Positions 39,701 to 52,491 of a stretch of DNA of 64,000 nt are shown here, piece after piece. The position numbers were made by a program, and so were the translations under genes. The notes beneath the pieces are model-generated. The model did no database searches and was not told where the DNA came from. It saw only the letters and a program-made list of their open reading frames with translations. Numbering within the stretch: the first letter of the stretch is position 1; every line of letters begins with the position of its first letter. The stretch is from Rhynchonema sp. JSB1_4. Taxonomy: Eukaryota > Nematoda > Chromadorea > Monhysterida > Xyalidae. The stretch spans positions 46,588 to 110,587 of the forward strand of contig JASAMV010000354.1 in assembly GCA_030248065.1 (NCBI GenBank). The letters run 5' to 3'.

Positions 39701-40770
39701 CGATCAAACACGATCGCCAGACGTGGTGCCCCACCAGCTGGCAGTCAGGACAATGTTGCGGTTGCAAATCGGTAAGAAGACACTTTCTAGGACGAGCTGA
39801 CCAGCGCGATGCTTTGGTCGCCCTTGGTGTGTCTTCACAGATTAGCGGTGCAGCGGATCACCGCGCCAGTGCGAATGCACCTGGTCCCAATCCGATTCAA
39901 ACAACCTGTTAACCCTACATATTGACAGTAAGCAACAGAAAATGTTGCACTGTGAACATCTGTGTAAATAGGAACACGTGGAACAACTTTGCGTTTCTTT
40001 GAACCAGAAAGAATCATTTCAACTTATTACATCCAGCCCGACTCCGACCACGCGTACGAGCAGTCAACCAGCACCACCGCCAACAACGACGACAAACAAC
40101 CCCAAAACCTCGCCCCGACCCAGACCAGCACCTCAGCAGCAATCAACAACCAATACTCGAGCTTCGCGTGCAGTGATAGTGGTAGGGGCCACATCCAGTG
40201 GCAGTTCAGCAGAAAATGGAAGACACAAACCGGCTTCAAACAAAGACCAGCAAGCAGTCCCAATCTCAGCCACGGCACCTGCGTCCACTAAAAATGATCA
40301 GCCCCTGTCGCCCGTGAAAAACGCAACGATGCGAGCCAGAGATCTTAATGACTTCATACCTGATGACGCCGCGCCAGTGATTGGACGACCGAACACAAGA
40401 GTCGGGGATACTTCCGCGTGAGTTTGCATAGTTTTAAAATATTGATGCAGTGTGTACGAGAATAGCGAGCGCGAGCGGTGCGAAATTTGGTCATCGGCTT
40501 GGATCTGCCTTTTTTGGCCGTGACTTTTTATGGCAAGGATAACGCGAAATTTACAAATGGATCAATTGACCAGCGCAGAAGTTGCTTTTAGACCTAACCT
40601 TTTCGCTGGTGGGAGTGAGTGACAAAGGAGTTGCCATATTCTACGAACAGAATTAAAAAAATTTTTGCAGCGAGGACGAATACATTCAAGCGTTCGGGGC
40701 ACGTCCCAAAGTGATTCGAACGCCGGACAAGGAGAGCATCAAAGCACGAAATGCTGTCATGTTTTTCTGA
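12703..40770 (+). CDS. ARMC9: ARMC9 orthologue: LisH/armadillo ciliary-base protein
   Basis: Exons: 12703-12861, 13641-13763, 14529-14687, 15126-15284, 15445-15546, 15715-15979, 16213-16331, 16428-16502, 16572-16673, 16854-17155, 17538-17667, 17902-18085, 18396-18531, 18927-19146, 19283-19357, 19458-19551, 33788-33840, 34751-34931, 37916-38076, 38370-38490, 39265-39347, 39593-39771, 40037-40417, 40671-40770. They sum to 1221 codons with every junction in phase. Diagnostic stretches are the LisH-like exon 2, the region after it (RLMNAFDKGDGDEFFDVW), DEYGKLVEITAELLEVLEKS, SYISSDLLAL, the armadillo core SDYTAEYAVALLMNLCLNPQ and IQPYVNGILYSCLSV, then acidic EADEREQDDE and the C-terminal FGARPKVIRTPDKE. 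ARMC9 is known from basal bodies and cilia and is a Joubert-syndrome gene in humans. At 1220 residues it exceeds the human protein (about 820) because of basic, Ala-rich and Pro/Gln/Thr-rich inserts. Intron 16 is 14.2 kb. Confidence 0.9.
13889..14380. mobile_element. hAT-type MITE with 8 bp target-site duplication
   Basis: The element lies in ARMC9 intron 2. Left end CAGGGTTGGGCAAAAAACG is mirrored by right end GCCCAACCCTG. Flanking octamers GTTGGGCA (13881-13888) and GTTGGACA (14381-14388) match at seven of eight bases, the duplication length expected for hAT transposons, whose termini often begin CAGGG. The interior is rich in T/A homopolymers around the sequence AACG and has no coding capacity. 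Confidence 0.8.
19769..19908. mobile_element. 140 bp palindromic MITE flanked by TA
   Basis: Inverted ends CCAGCTGTAATTTTTGGCTG and CAGCCAAAAATTACAGCTGG are perfect and are flanked on both sides by TA (19767-19768 and 19909-19910). This suits a Tc1/mariner-type non-autonomous element. A GC-rich inner palindrome (GCCTGCGCAGGC-like) sits in the loop. Looser inverted similarity extends outward to about 19600 and 20060. Confidence 0.7.
21813..21894 (+). tRNA. tRNA-like sequence, possibly a tRNA gene with short intron or a tRNA-derived element
   Basis: The acceptor stem GTTCCCG pairs with CGGGAGC. The D arm contains a perfect A box (TAGCTCAGTTGG), and the T arm contains a perfect B box (GGTTCGAGTCC). 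The length of 82 nt leaves an over-long anticodon region. If a ~10 nt intron is assumed, the loop reads CTGTCCA (GTC), but the anticodon stem then has wobble pairs and one mismatch, so I do not assign an amino acid. No T-run terminator follows directly. It may be a pseudogene or a SINE head. Confidence 0.5.
25412..25660. repeat. Microsatellite cluster: (TC)n, (GT)n-rich and (AC)n
   Basis: Within the giant ARMC9 intron a pure TC run starts near 25412, GT-rich text follows, and an AC run ends near 25658. Further AC runs lie near 25270 and 27360. Confidence 0.85.
32788..32904. mobile_element. 117 bp element with GTGAAACATC-type inverted ends
   Basis: Ends TGTGTGAAACATC (32788-32800) and GATGTTTCACACA (32892-32904) are perfect 13 bp inverted repeats. 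It belongs to the dispersed motif family described in the findings. Confidence 0.6.
34022..34255. repeat. Inverted-repeat element in ARMC9 intron 17
   Basis: Left arm TCGAATTCCCTAAAGCG with GCGCGGTGCAGTTGAAAG is mirrored on the right by CTTTCAACTGCACCGCGC and CGCTTTCGGGAATTCGG. Arms are about 45 bp with small gaps. No coding capacity. Confidence 0.65.
34310..34384. mobile_element. 75 bp element with perfect 15 bp inverted ends
   Basis: CCATGTGAAACATCA (34310-34324) and TGATGTTTCACATGG (34370-34384) are exact reverse complements. This is the cleanest single copy of the dispersed GTGAAACATCAGC family. Confidence 0.75.
34574..34749. mobile_element. 176 bp element whose right end forms an ARMC9 3' splice site
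   Basis: TGAAACATCAGC (34574-34585) and GCTGATGTTTCA (34738-34749) are perfect inverted repeats. The next base, G at 34750, completes the AG acceptor of the ARMC9 exon starting at 34751, so the terminal repeat and the splice site coincide. Confidence 0.6.
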
Positions 40771-41172
40771 AACAATGCGCTTTTCCAATTGTTTGTTGTC
40801 GTTTTTAAAGTGCTGGTTTTCATTTTCGCGCGTTCATGTGATTTGATTACCCAATGTGTGTGACGTTCCACTATTGCCCATGTGAAAACTGTGTCAATAA
40901 TTCGTGCCCTCAGCGGAATGATCAAATACCAAAAGCGTTGCTTCAAAATGCGAGGCTGTTTACATTGTTTGCCTTGACCACTGGCCGACACACAGGGACA
41001 ACTAAATTACCCGCACCACAACTGGAAGAAATATAACATGATAATTGACGGTCTGTTTTACCGGAAGAATCAAGGCTGACACGGCTATACCAAGATAAAT
41101 CTGAGGTTTCGAAACATAAAGAGAGCACTAAAGTCATTTCACAAATAAGCACATGAAAGCAGACATTGTTAA
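40771..41172. other. Intergenic spacer between convergent ARMC9 and LZIC
   Basis: About 400 bp hold both 3' UTRs. I find no canonical AATAAA on either strand, so both polyadenylation signals would have to be variants. Confidence 0.5.
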
Positions 41173-43057
<1,885 letters not shown>

Positions 43058-43446
43058 TATCACACGGAAATTAGCAAAAAGAAAAAGTTTTCTTCAGGCT
43101 CAAGCAGAAAAATGAAAAAAAGAAGTATGAAGAAAGAACAAACAACAGCAGAATGAAAAAATTGCTGTCCCAGTCTGCGTCCATTTGTTTCCGCTTCGCA
43201 GGATGACGATCGCCTTTAGCAATCATGGTAATTTGTTCTTCCGTTCAGGACTAACGGCGGCCAACTCAGAGATTTACGTTTTTATGTTTTGACTTTTGTG
43301 TGATTCGGTTTCTGTGAACGGGGTCAATTTGGGTCCCAAAAAACTGTGCGCATACTTTGCGCGAAGCGCGATTTTTACAGATTTTTGGTCAAACATGGCG
43401 CTTTTGGCTTGAAATTTGAGCAATTCGGGCCGGGTCGGGCCTAGGC

Positions 43447-44016
43447 CTGGGCACAATACCACTTTTGACACCCAATACCAATACCCAATACCAATACCGG
43501 CCCTGTACCAATACCCAATACCCAATACCAATACCAAATTGGTGACCCAATACCAATACCCAATACCAATACCGGGTGAGACCCAATACCAATACCAATA
43601 CCCAATACCAGATCAATACTACTGAAGTGCCTGGTATTGGGTTTGGTATTGGGTTGGTATTGGTATTGAGTATTGGGTATTGGGTTGGTATTGGTATTGG
43701 GTATTGGGTATTGGTCTTAGTATTGGTTTGGTATTGGGTTTTTGGTCTGGTATTGGGTTGGTATTGGGTTTGGCATTGGTTTGGTATTGGGTTTTGAGTC
43801 AGGTATTGGGTTTGGTATTGGGTTTTTCTGGATTAGTATTGGGTATTGGTTTTGACCCAATACCTGGACAAACCCAATACCAATACCCAATACCAATACC
43901 AGGCCATCTTCAATACCAATACCCAATACCAGAATTAGACCCAATACCAATACCAAACACTGGTATTGGTATTGGTATTGGGTGGTATTGGTATTGGGTA
44001 TTGGGTATTGTGCCCA
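43447..44016. repeat. Alternating-orientation minisatellite (CCAATACC / GGTATTGG)
   Basis: About 570 bp are built from a 6-7 base unit (CCAATA, CCCAATA) in four blocks of alternating strand: C-rich about 43450-43625, G-rich 43630-43855, C-rich 43855-43955, G-rich 43960-44016. The outer ends TGGGCACAATACC and GGTATTGTGCCCA are perfect inverted repeats, and GC-rich CGGGCCGGG sequence lies just outside on both sides. The whole can fold into very large hairpins. Confidence 0.9.
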
Positions 44017-44100
44017 CCCATAGTCGGGCCGGGCCGACAAGTCCGGCCCGGCCCGAGCCAAAAGTCGAAAATCCCGGCCCGAGCGGGGCCTGCCCAATCC

Positions 44101-44582
44101 TACTGATCCAGGGTAGTACTTGGGGGGGGGGGTGGGGTGGGTCCCCCCAAATTCATCTATCTATCGTCAACACTTTTTGATTTCATCTATCTATCGTCAA
44201 CACTTATGGGCAAATCTATCTATCGTCAACAAATTCTGGGAACAATCTATCTATCGTCAACACATTTCGACCCCAAAATGGGTATTTTTGCCTCAAAATC
44301 GGTATTTTTGCCCAAATAGGCAAAAAATCGCGCGCTACGCGCGGATTTAGTGCATCTTAGTACATTTTCATTAATATTTACACATTATTACCAACTTAGT
44401 ACACTATACTATACCTTGATTTTTGGCGACCCCCCCACCATCTATCTATCGTCAACAAGTTTGGGTCGACCCCCCCCCCAGATTTCGGACTTGGGTCATC
44501 TATCTATCGTCAACACATTTCGGGTCCCAATCTATCTATCGTCAACACCCTGACCAAGTACTACACTGTACTGATCCCTGGA
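44101..44582. repeat. Inverted-ended element with seven spaced ATCTATCTATCGTCAACA repeats
   Basis: The 18-mer ATCTATCTATCGTCAACA starts at 44155, 44185, 44214, 44245, 44440, 44498 and 44530. The first four are spaced about 30 bp. G- or C-runs and a CGCGCGCTACGCGCG palindrome fill the middle. Outer ends GTAGTACTTGG (44113-44123) and CCAAGTACTAC (44554-44564) are inverted, each next to a GATCC/CCAGGG box. It resembles a non-autonomous transposon with subterminal protein-binding repeats. Confidence 0.75.
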
Positions 44583-44813
44583 CCAATTGAAAAATAACCA
44601 ACCAGAAACGGGGCCAGGCCAATCAAACCGAAAACCAATCGTTTTTGGTATCGTTTTAAAATATAGTGCCCATGCACACCCTAAAAAACGTTTTCTCTTC
44701 GCGAAAAACGAAAAACCGTTTTTCCGGATCCGGAGCCCGATAAATTTCCAAAATAAATTACCCAAACAAATACCGCATTGTCGAGAACCCGAACCCCCTG
44801 TTGCTGTTTTCAG

Positions 44814-47800
44814 ACCGGCGACAGGCGATAGCGATACTGAACAACAACCGGAAATCCACGATGACGCCCGTTTATTTGCCGACGAAGAACCAGATTTTGT
44901 GGCGCAATTTTAAGGTTTCTTTTTTGTCCTCCATGTTCCAAATTCTATGGCTGCTTTTAGTTAACTGCTGGTGCTTTTGATGATCACAGAATTACGTACA
45001 CCACCTGGTGTTCCCGTTCCATCCGGCTGTGTTCATCGGATCTCAACTGGCCGTCACCGGCGTTCTCTATCGACTGCCGCCATCCTGGTCGTTGTCAATC
45101 TGCAATCGAATTGCGTTCGACAATGAGTTAGCTTCTTTTTAGTTTGAATTGAACGATGCACTAAAATTGTGTGTTCAGTGCTTCCGTCGACTGTGGCTTT
45201 TTTTTATCAGAGACCCTGGTCACGGTCGGTCGGTCGCCGTTGTATTTCAAATGTTGGCATTTACAGTGCAAGTGCAGACTCAGATATACAGTACATATGT
45301 ATTTCCAGTCTACAGGTTTTTTTCCAAAAATTTCCGAGATATTTTCCAAGGTTGCAAGAGGATGTTGTCAAAACCAGTGTAAATCGGTACAAAACAGTTT
45401 AAAATGAGCACTTTTTAATCTACAAGTGCATTTTTAGCCGGTTTCAGGCCATTTCCCGACGAAATTTTCTCGAAAATAGGCGTTTTTGGACCATGGGTAT
45501 CCTTAAGTACTGGAAAAATATTTGGAAAAAAAACGGTTTTTTTTCGGGAAAAAAACGGTTTTTTTCCAAAAATATATTTTGCGGAAAAATACGCAAGTAT
45601 AACTAGAGATACCCCCATCCCCCCAGCCACTACAGTGCACCAGACCATTCACCCCAGTGTTGGGGTTGGCGGCTGCAACGCAACGCAGATGAAACTTTAG
45701 ATGAAAATTGGACAAGAAATGCTGGAAAAGCGGGTCGTTCTGATCTGCATACTGTATATTTTTGGAGATAAATGAGCTAAAAAATGACGCCGCAACAATG
45801 AATGCAGGCTGGTCGTCCCCCTGCTGAACGCGTTTGTGTCCGCCGGCATCTATACTGGCGCATTCGTGTGGGTCATGCGCATCATTCTCAGACGATACGT
45901 GTTTGGTTACGTCGGATTTTTGTTCGAAGAAGATCCACGCAATGTTTCACTTGCTACCAAGCTGTGGAATGTTGGTTCATTTTTTTATTGCGTTTTTTTA
46001 ATTTTTTTCTTGCGTTCACAGGCCAAAAAATCGTGGTCAAGAATCGAACTGAAGGTGAAATCAACCCGAACTAAATTGTATTTTCAAAACATTTCCTGGG
46101 ATCTGAGGATACGGCAGATTCTAGACTACAAAGCTGCTCAATAAACATAAACGCGTATGGTTTTAGATGTGTTAAATGATCAGCAGTGAGTGAGACGATC
46201 GATGGACGTATGAGACATGATTTTTCTGACCGTTTGCAGATTACCGTTCGCCTTGTGGCGGCCATGCGCAGTCCGTTGTTGCATTCCTATGACGAGTCTG
46301 TGATGCCAGCGTTACCTTTGCCGACTTTGGACAACACTATTGACAGGGTCGGTTGTTTGGTTGTCGGGCCAAAGGACAAAATTAGTGAAAATCTATTGCT
46401 TAATTTTGTCAACACAACTGCCTGTCTCGATACGATTTAGCCTTGTGGGCACGCATTGCGTTAGATCTGTGGATGCAGTTTCGGCCCATAATGCCAGACT
46501 GCAATGGCGCCCTGGGCCTTGTCAATCCCAAAAGCGCCAGTGGTTACCACCATGAACCGAGAATGCTCCAGCTCAACTTTGTAGGTTGAGTGAAACATAA
46601 GCGGTCACCACAGATCTCTTTTGATAGCAAAGTGCACTGCCTGTCTGTCGTGCAACTGCAAACGCGACAGGGTGGCTGATGTGATGTCGCCAGTTTACCC
46701 CACCCGCTCTACTGTCCAAGTGTGTTTGCAGTAATTCTTTCATTGTTGGAACGAATAACCGGCAGCAGTTGTGTCAACAACAATAGCATCAGCCGAAAAG
46801 TGTCACCTGCTTTCACATTGACTTCACACCACGAGCTGGTATTTCAGTACCTCAGCTCAGTGAAACCGATTGTTGATGAGGAAAATTACGCGCGAATTGT
46901 CAAGCTTGCGGAACAGTTTCGCTCGAACGAAGGACGCAAGCTGCAGCGAATGTTGTGGTTCAAGTCGTTGTTCACCTGGAATTGGGTACGGTTATGTACT
47001 TCGTTCGAACCGTCATGATTTGACGCCTGAGATCATTAACACTTCCAGATCAGTGACTGGTGGACACAATATGCCTATTTGTACGATCGCAATCCGATCT
47101 TAATCAATCAAGCCATTGGATATTTGGCAAGTGATGGTGATGAATTTCAAAAAAGTACTTTAGTCAAGATATATGACGAAAAATAAATTAATCCCAAAAA
47201 ATCTTCTACCAAGCCCATTTTTTGCAAACGTTGCCTGATTTCTCAAGGACGTAATCAATCCGGCACCAGCCACCCCCGCGGCGCGAGCGGGCGCTGCATT
47301 CCACGCCAGTGTGCTGATGAACATGCGACTACAGTCCGAACATATGTATCCGGTGAGTGTATTGTCGAGTTCGGCGTCGTTCGACGGTGAACGACGCTTT
47401 TTTTGGAAAATAAAATATGATGCCGGCACCGACGGTCCTGCGTCAAGCTTGGCGGATCTGACCACTCACAGAGTTGCCGCCGTCGTGCATGATTTACCTT
47501 TTTATTTCAGGTAATGAGCGCGGGTGTGCCAATGGCGCTCACCTATGTCAATCACGCCTACGGCACCAGTCGAATACCGCACAAAGATCAAGGTTTATCA
47601 TTTGTTCCTAAAAGTGTGCCGGACAATGACAGCAGAACAGTCGAAATAATGCTTCAGCAGACCAGCTCAAACACACACTTTGGCCCCGATACTCAGCGCT
47701 GTTCGTACATGGCTGCTGGTATGTGCTGCACATCTATGACAAAAACGGACGGCTGCACAGTCCCGCAGAGTTTGAAAGGTTCTTATCATGTTTTTTTGGT

Positions 47801-50800
47801 ATTTTTTAGAATTTTGGTTTCTCAGATTTTGTGATGTTTCACTGATAGGGTGTTTCAACATATCATGGACGCCGAAGACCAACCGCAGAAGGGCGAGGAT
47901 AGACTGGCTGCGCTCACCACCACTGATCGCAATACTTGGGCGGAAAATCGAGAAAAGTGGGTGTTTTAATCTATTTGTTCGTTTACTAATAATTATTGGT
48001 GGCGAATCGTTACGACAAATGGTGTTTACGGGTTTTTATAGCCAGGCTTCTCTCGAAACTGGCAAAACTCACTACAGTTACGTTACGTCATTCTGGCTGT
48101 TATGAGACCGGCGGTGTTTTAGATTTCTACTATCCAACCCGACCAATGCGCGTTCGCTTGGTTTGCTCGAAGAATCATTTGCCACCGGCACGTATGTAAT
48201 GGACGAGCCGGGCTTGGACTACAATGAGGTGGGAATGAAGGGAAAATAATGGTGTCGCACGAGACCGCTATGAAACTCGCAAGGCCCGGTCTCGTATTGC
48301 CCTGTGCCGTGGTCTTTCTCCCTTTACCGTGTTTCGAGATTTGCTGAGTTCGCTAAGTGGCTGGCCGCCATAAACAGTGGATCCCAGACAGTTCATAAAC
48401 TGCTTTCACGCTGGTCAAACTTAGTGGCATTAGTTGGGATTGCATAGTTCAACCACGAGCGCATGAGACGACTTTTTTGAAGTTGGCTCGTGCCACGAGC
48501 CACGTATTTAGTAAAAACACGCTCTCCACCTCGGTGCGTAAATTCCCTTTTCACTCCCAAAACATTTGTGTGTTGAACGACGTTGCTGTTCGCGTAAGCA
48601 CGCAACAAATTGAGTTCAGCCAGCTGGAAGTTGTCATAGTCTCTCTCCGCCCAATTTCTTTTGCTTTTCGAAACCGTGTAATCGGAGCATTTTTGAATCT
48701 GGCCAGGCAAGCTTTAAAAAAGAGTCGTCTCATGAGCTCGTGCCTGGACTATGCTTAATAATTAACACTTATGCTCAAAATTATGAGAAGTAGGATAGGC
48801 GCTGAAACGCTGACTCCAAGAGCAATTCGGGAGACAAGGGTGTCATGCCTGGTGTCGTTTATCAAAACAACCGGCCGCCTGGACTGAATCAGAAATAAAT
48901 ACAAAATAGAGAAGTAGATTACCGTAATAGACGGTCAATCAAAATAGACAACTAGATTAAGTTGGAAAAAAATAGGGGTAACCATCCAGAAGTTCAAACT
49001 TTTGGGTTTGTGAAAGGTCGATGCTCAATTTCGGCCCCGCACTGACGTGGTCCGCCAGGGACCAATCACCGATATTTGATATTTTTGCTACGTACAGCTT
49101 GACGAAAACAAAATCGAGCGTCTGATGATTCGCATGCTCACTGGTCACGGCAATAATCGCTGGACGGACAAATGTTTCAACAATGTGATATATCCGAACG
49201 GCAGGGTAAGTGTTGTTGGTGTAAGGTTGGTTGAAAGAAACGTAAGGAAAGAATTACAACCACACTGAATAAACTACGACTGTTACTGCCGTGTGTTTAA
49301 GCTGGGCTCGTTTTTATATTTTTAAATATTTTAATTGGCTGACTGACGAACTCTACATTTTTGCACGGAGACTCGTCCAATGCCAAAAATACAGGCTAAC
49401 TACGTCAGCCGCTTTCCACAGCGCCATTGGTATGTTGTGTTTGTAAAAGAACCTGTTGTTTGTGCGCACAACACTAATACTAGGTCAAAAAGTAAAGCAA
49501 GGATGTCTGAACAAAAGTCGATGTTTCTCCAGTCCGGCGGCACGATCGAACATTCGTGGGGCGACGGCTGTGAGTTCGGTTTTGTGCGCGAACGAATTGT
49601 CAGGGACGAACAGCAGCTCGGGTTGGTCTTGTCTGTTTCTGTGCATTTCGCAGTTATTTCTCCGCTTTATTGATGTTGGTTCTTACGTCAGTGAGAGTTT
49701 TGAACGCCAGGTTACGCGCCACTTTCTTGGGTGGAAATTGAAGACACCCGTTTGATTTGATACTGTTCGCAAAATCCCGCGTAATCGAGAGGGCTACTGT
49801 TCAAGCAAAGTAAACTGTCGACATCAATTACGATCAGTTTCCTGTCGCTGTCATACTTCATTTGATGAGGAATCTAGCTTAGCTAGCGGCAGCGATATTT
49901 GGTTTTGCTCCGACAGTAACCCTCTCGCTCGACTTCGCTTTTTTTGCAACCAATATCAACTTGGTGCTACCGTTCAATTCCCACCAAAAAATTACACCTA
50001 CAGTATAAGCGCAACACATCGCATCGCAGCACTCAAAAAACTTTGTAGTCGAGTACTGTGGTGTTTTTACAGCTACACGTCCGACGGGCATTGTTATGGA
50101 AAAGTGCCCGATGATTTTGATGTGAACAAAGCGTACACACGGCTGCAGTGGGATTTATCTGATGAGGTAAATTTGTTTTCAAGCGCTGACTTTCTTTCTC
50201 GGGACTCATAATAATTTTTAAAATTTTATCATCATTCACAGTGTCTATCCGCTATCGATTCTGCCTACACGCGTATCAAACGTGACATCGACGATGTTGA
50301 GTTGGCCACGATGGTATTCAACGACTATGGGAAGGGATTCGTGAAAAGTCAGGGCCTATCGCCGGATGCATGGGTGCAGCTCGCGTTACAGTTGGCCTAT
50401 TACAGGGTGCGCTTGGTTGGAAGCGGGGGTGGGGGCTAGGCGTGGGCTTTTTAGAACTTCTAGACAACTTGCTGTGCGCATATATGTTTGTCCGGTCTAT
50501 GGAATGTTGTGTTAGTGCGAACAATCAGCCAGGCACGTAGGTGGGCTGCGCTGTAGCACGTGATTGGATGATTTTTGTGCTAATTCCTTGCGCTCATTTT
50601 GGGCTGCTCAGTTACGTATGCGCATACAACTTCCATATACAACTTGCGTCTGGGACACCATATGCACTGATGAGAAATTGCAGGACCAAAATGAGTTCAC
50701 CTTCACGTACGAGTCTGCGTCGGCGCGACTGTTTCGTCACGGTCGCACCGAAACGTACAGAGTAGTGACTGAGGAATCGTGCAACTTTGTGCGCGCCATG

Positions 50801-52491
50801 TGCGACAGGCAGTGTGATGTGAGTTGGTGTTTTCGGGGGTATAGCGCTATTGCGACATCACGAACTCAAAAACAACAGAAGAAGCTTAAAAGGAAGCAAT
50901 TTATTACAGGACCGGGTGTGAGTTTCACGGGCATGAAAATAAATACAGGGTGTGATATTTACGGAAATGAAAAACAGATACCACGCCAGGACAGGAAAGA
51001 GTGAGAAGGTGGCCAAGATAACGTACAGACAGACACAGGCAACATGCAGCAGAAACTAAATGCACACGGAGCCACAACAGTGTGCAACGGTGCGATACCG
51101 GACGGTGCGGACGACTGCAAGAAATCGGAAAGCGGGATTTTTTCGGGGTTTTCGACGGCCACCGAAAAAAGCCCCGAATCGCACTTCTTGATTGTTGCAA
51201 TTTCTGGAGATTTTGTGTGGTAACGCGACAGGCTCAGATCACGCCAATTGCCCAATTTTGTACCCAGACACAATCAAGCATTCCATATGCAGCTGGACAC
51301 CCGTCGCAAATTGTTGCGCGCGGCCGCGTCGCGTCACACGGCCGGCAATCGACTGTGCCTGGCCGGACAGGGTATCGATCGACATCTGTTTGGCCTCTAC
51401 GTACTCTCAAAGGGTATGCAGTACAAGGTGCCCTTTTTGGATGAAATATTCGGCAAACAACCGTGGAAATTGTGCACCAGTCAGGTGGGTTGGACTCTGG
51501 ATTTTTTTGTTTTTTCTCCATTTATTCAGTTGTTCAGTTTCAATGACGGTCTTTATGACAGTGTCGAAACATTTGAGAGTTTGCTGATGTCGCTTGCTGC
51601 CTGTTGGATAATTGCACCGACGGACAGACTAACTCGTTGAAAACATTTGACGAAACAACCCCCACCAGACAGGCAAGCGAAAAGAGCAGGACAGGAGAGC
51701 CAAAGAACACGGAAAACCCTTTAAAAGAAATGTTGAGAAATTGTTTCGGCGTATCCATTCTTTTTTCATTTGGTTCATGCTTCCGTCATTTTTTACAGGC
51801 ACCAACTATCACCAAATTTGTCGATGTCGCTAAACAGCCCCATTTGGCCTGGCTCGGTGCTTCGTTTGGACCCGTCACACCGGGAGGGTACGGCGTTTGC
51901 TACAGGTGTGGTAACTTGTGCTTTTCAATCTTTTCAGCATTAAAACTATTTTATTTTTTTAATTTTAATATGTTTGTGTGTTGAAATACGTAAGTCTTTC
52001 TTGTTCAGACCTGCCGGCGAGAGCTTGTTCATTGCTCATTTGACATCGCGCATATCTGCCTCGCATACGGTTGGTCGATCATTTTATTTATTTTACCATT
52101 ATTTAATTTCTGGTCTATTAATACTTGATTGGCTAAATGAAATTATTGACTAGTACGTTTTGAACAAAGCTGTAATTGTCGCTTTTCTTAGTTCATGTTG
52201 TCTTGAAAAATGTTTTCTCCGATCGACTTTATCCACGCGGTCATAAATCTAGAAATCGTGACGTCATAGCTTGAGCAGGTCACCAGCCCATGCTTCGTTG
52301 CACACTGACAAATTATTTTGTGCAATATGATAAGGATTCTTGCCGAACATTTTTCTGTTAGATCAAGAAAAACCCCAACACTGAGTTTCTGAAAAACTCT
52401 GATTTTTTTTCAGAACGCTCATCGTTTACGTGACCGATTGCGCGAAGCGCTGAGGGAGTTGCGAGCTTTGGTCGAAGATAACAATAATTGA
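44814..52491 (+). CDS. CPT1: Carnitine O-palmitoyltransferase 1 (5' end not resolved)
   Basis: Exons: 44814-44914, 44990-45126, 45808-45970, 46240-46347, 46848-46985, 47049-47126, 47248-47352, 47511-47592, 47658-47778, 47849-47956, 48042-48086, 48123-48228, 49098-49205, 49533-49621, 50073-50166, 50242-50409, 50684-50818, 51293-51484, 51799-51905, 52009-52069, 52414-52491; all junctions are in phase. The enzyme moves long-chain acyl groups from CoA to carnitine at the mitochondrial outer membrane. Two hydrophobic segments near the N-terminus match the family's transmembrane helices. Catalytic His lies in EHSW (codon 49551-49553). Family blocks include SDGHCYGK, TRLQWDL, SPDAWVQLALQLAYYR, RLFRHGRTETYR, GQGIDRHLFGLYVLSK and SFGPVTPGGYGVCYR. 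About 773 residues are seen. Exon 44814 opens with an acceptor, so an upstream first exon is likely; ATG 44861 is the alternative start. The intron after 47126 starts GC. Confidence 0.9.
48442..48754. mobile_element. 313 bp MITE-like palindrome in a CPT1 intron
   Basis: GCATAGTTCAACCACGAGCG...GAGACGACTTTTTT at the left is mirrored by AAAAAAGAGTCGTCTCATGA...GGACTATGC at the right. Arms are about 40 bp with few mismatches. No coding capacity, and no convincing target duplication. Confidence 0.65.

Noticed and set aside
44155..44547. CRISPR-like array
   Set aside because: Repeats are spaced regularly only in part, contain simple ATCT units, sit inside inverted ends, and the genome is clearly an animal's with introns.
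46020..46057. Possible extra CPT1 exon after TTCACAG
   Set aside because: The flanking exons 45808-45970 and 46240-46347 already join in phase and match the CPT1 protein without it.
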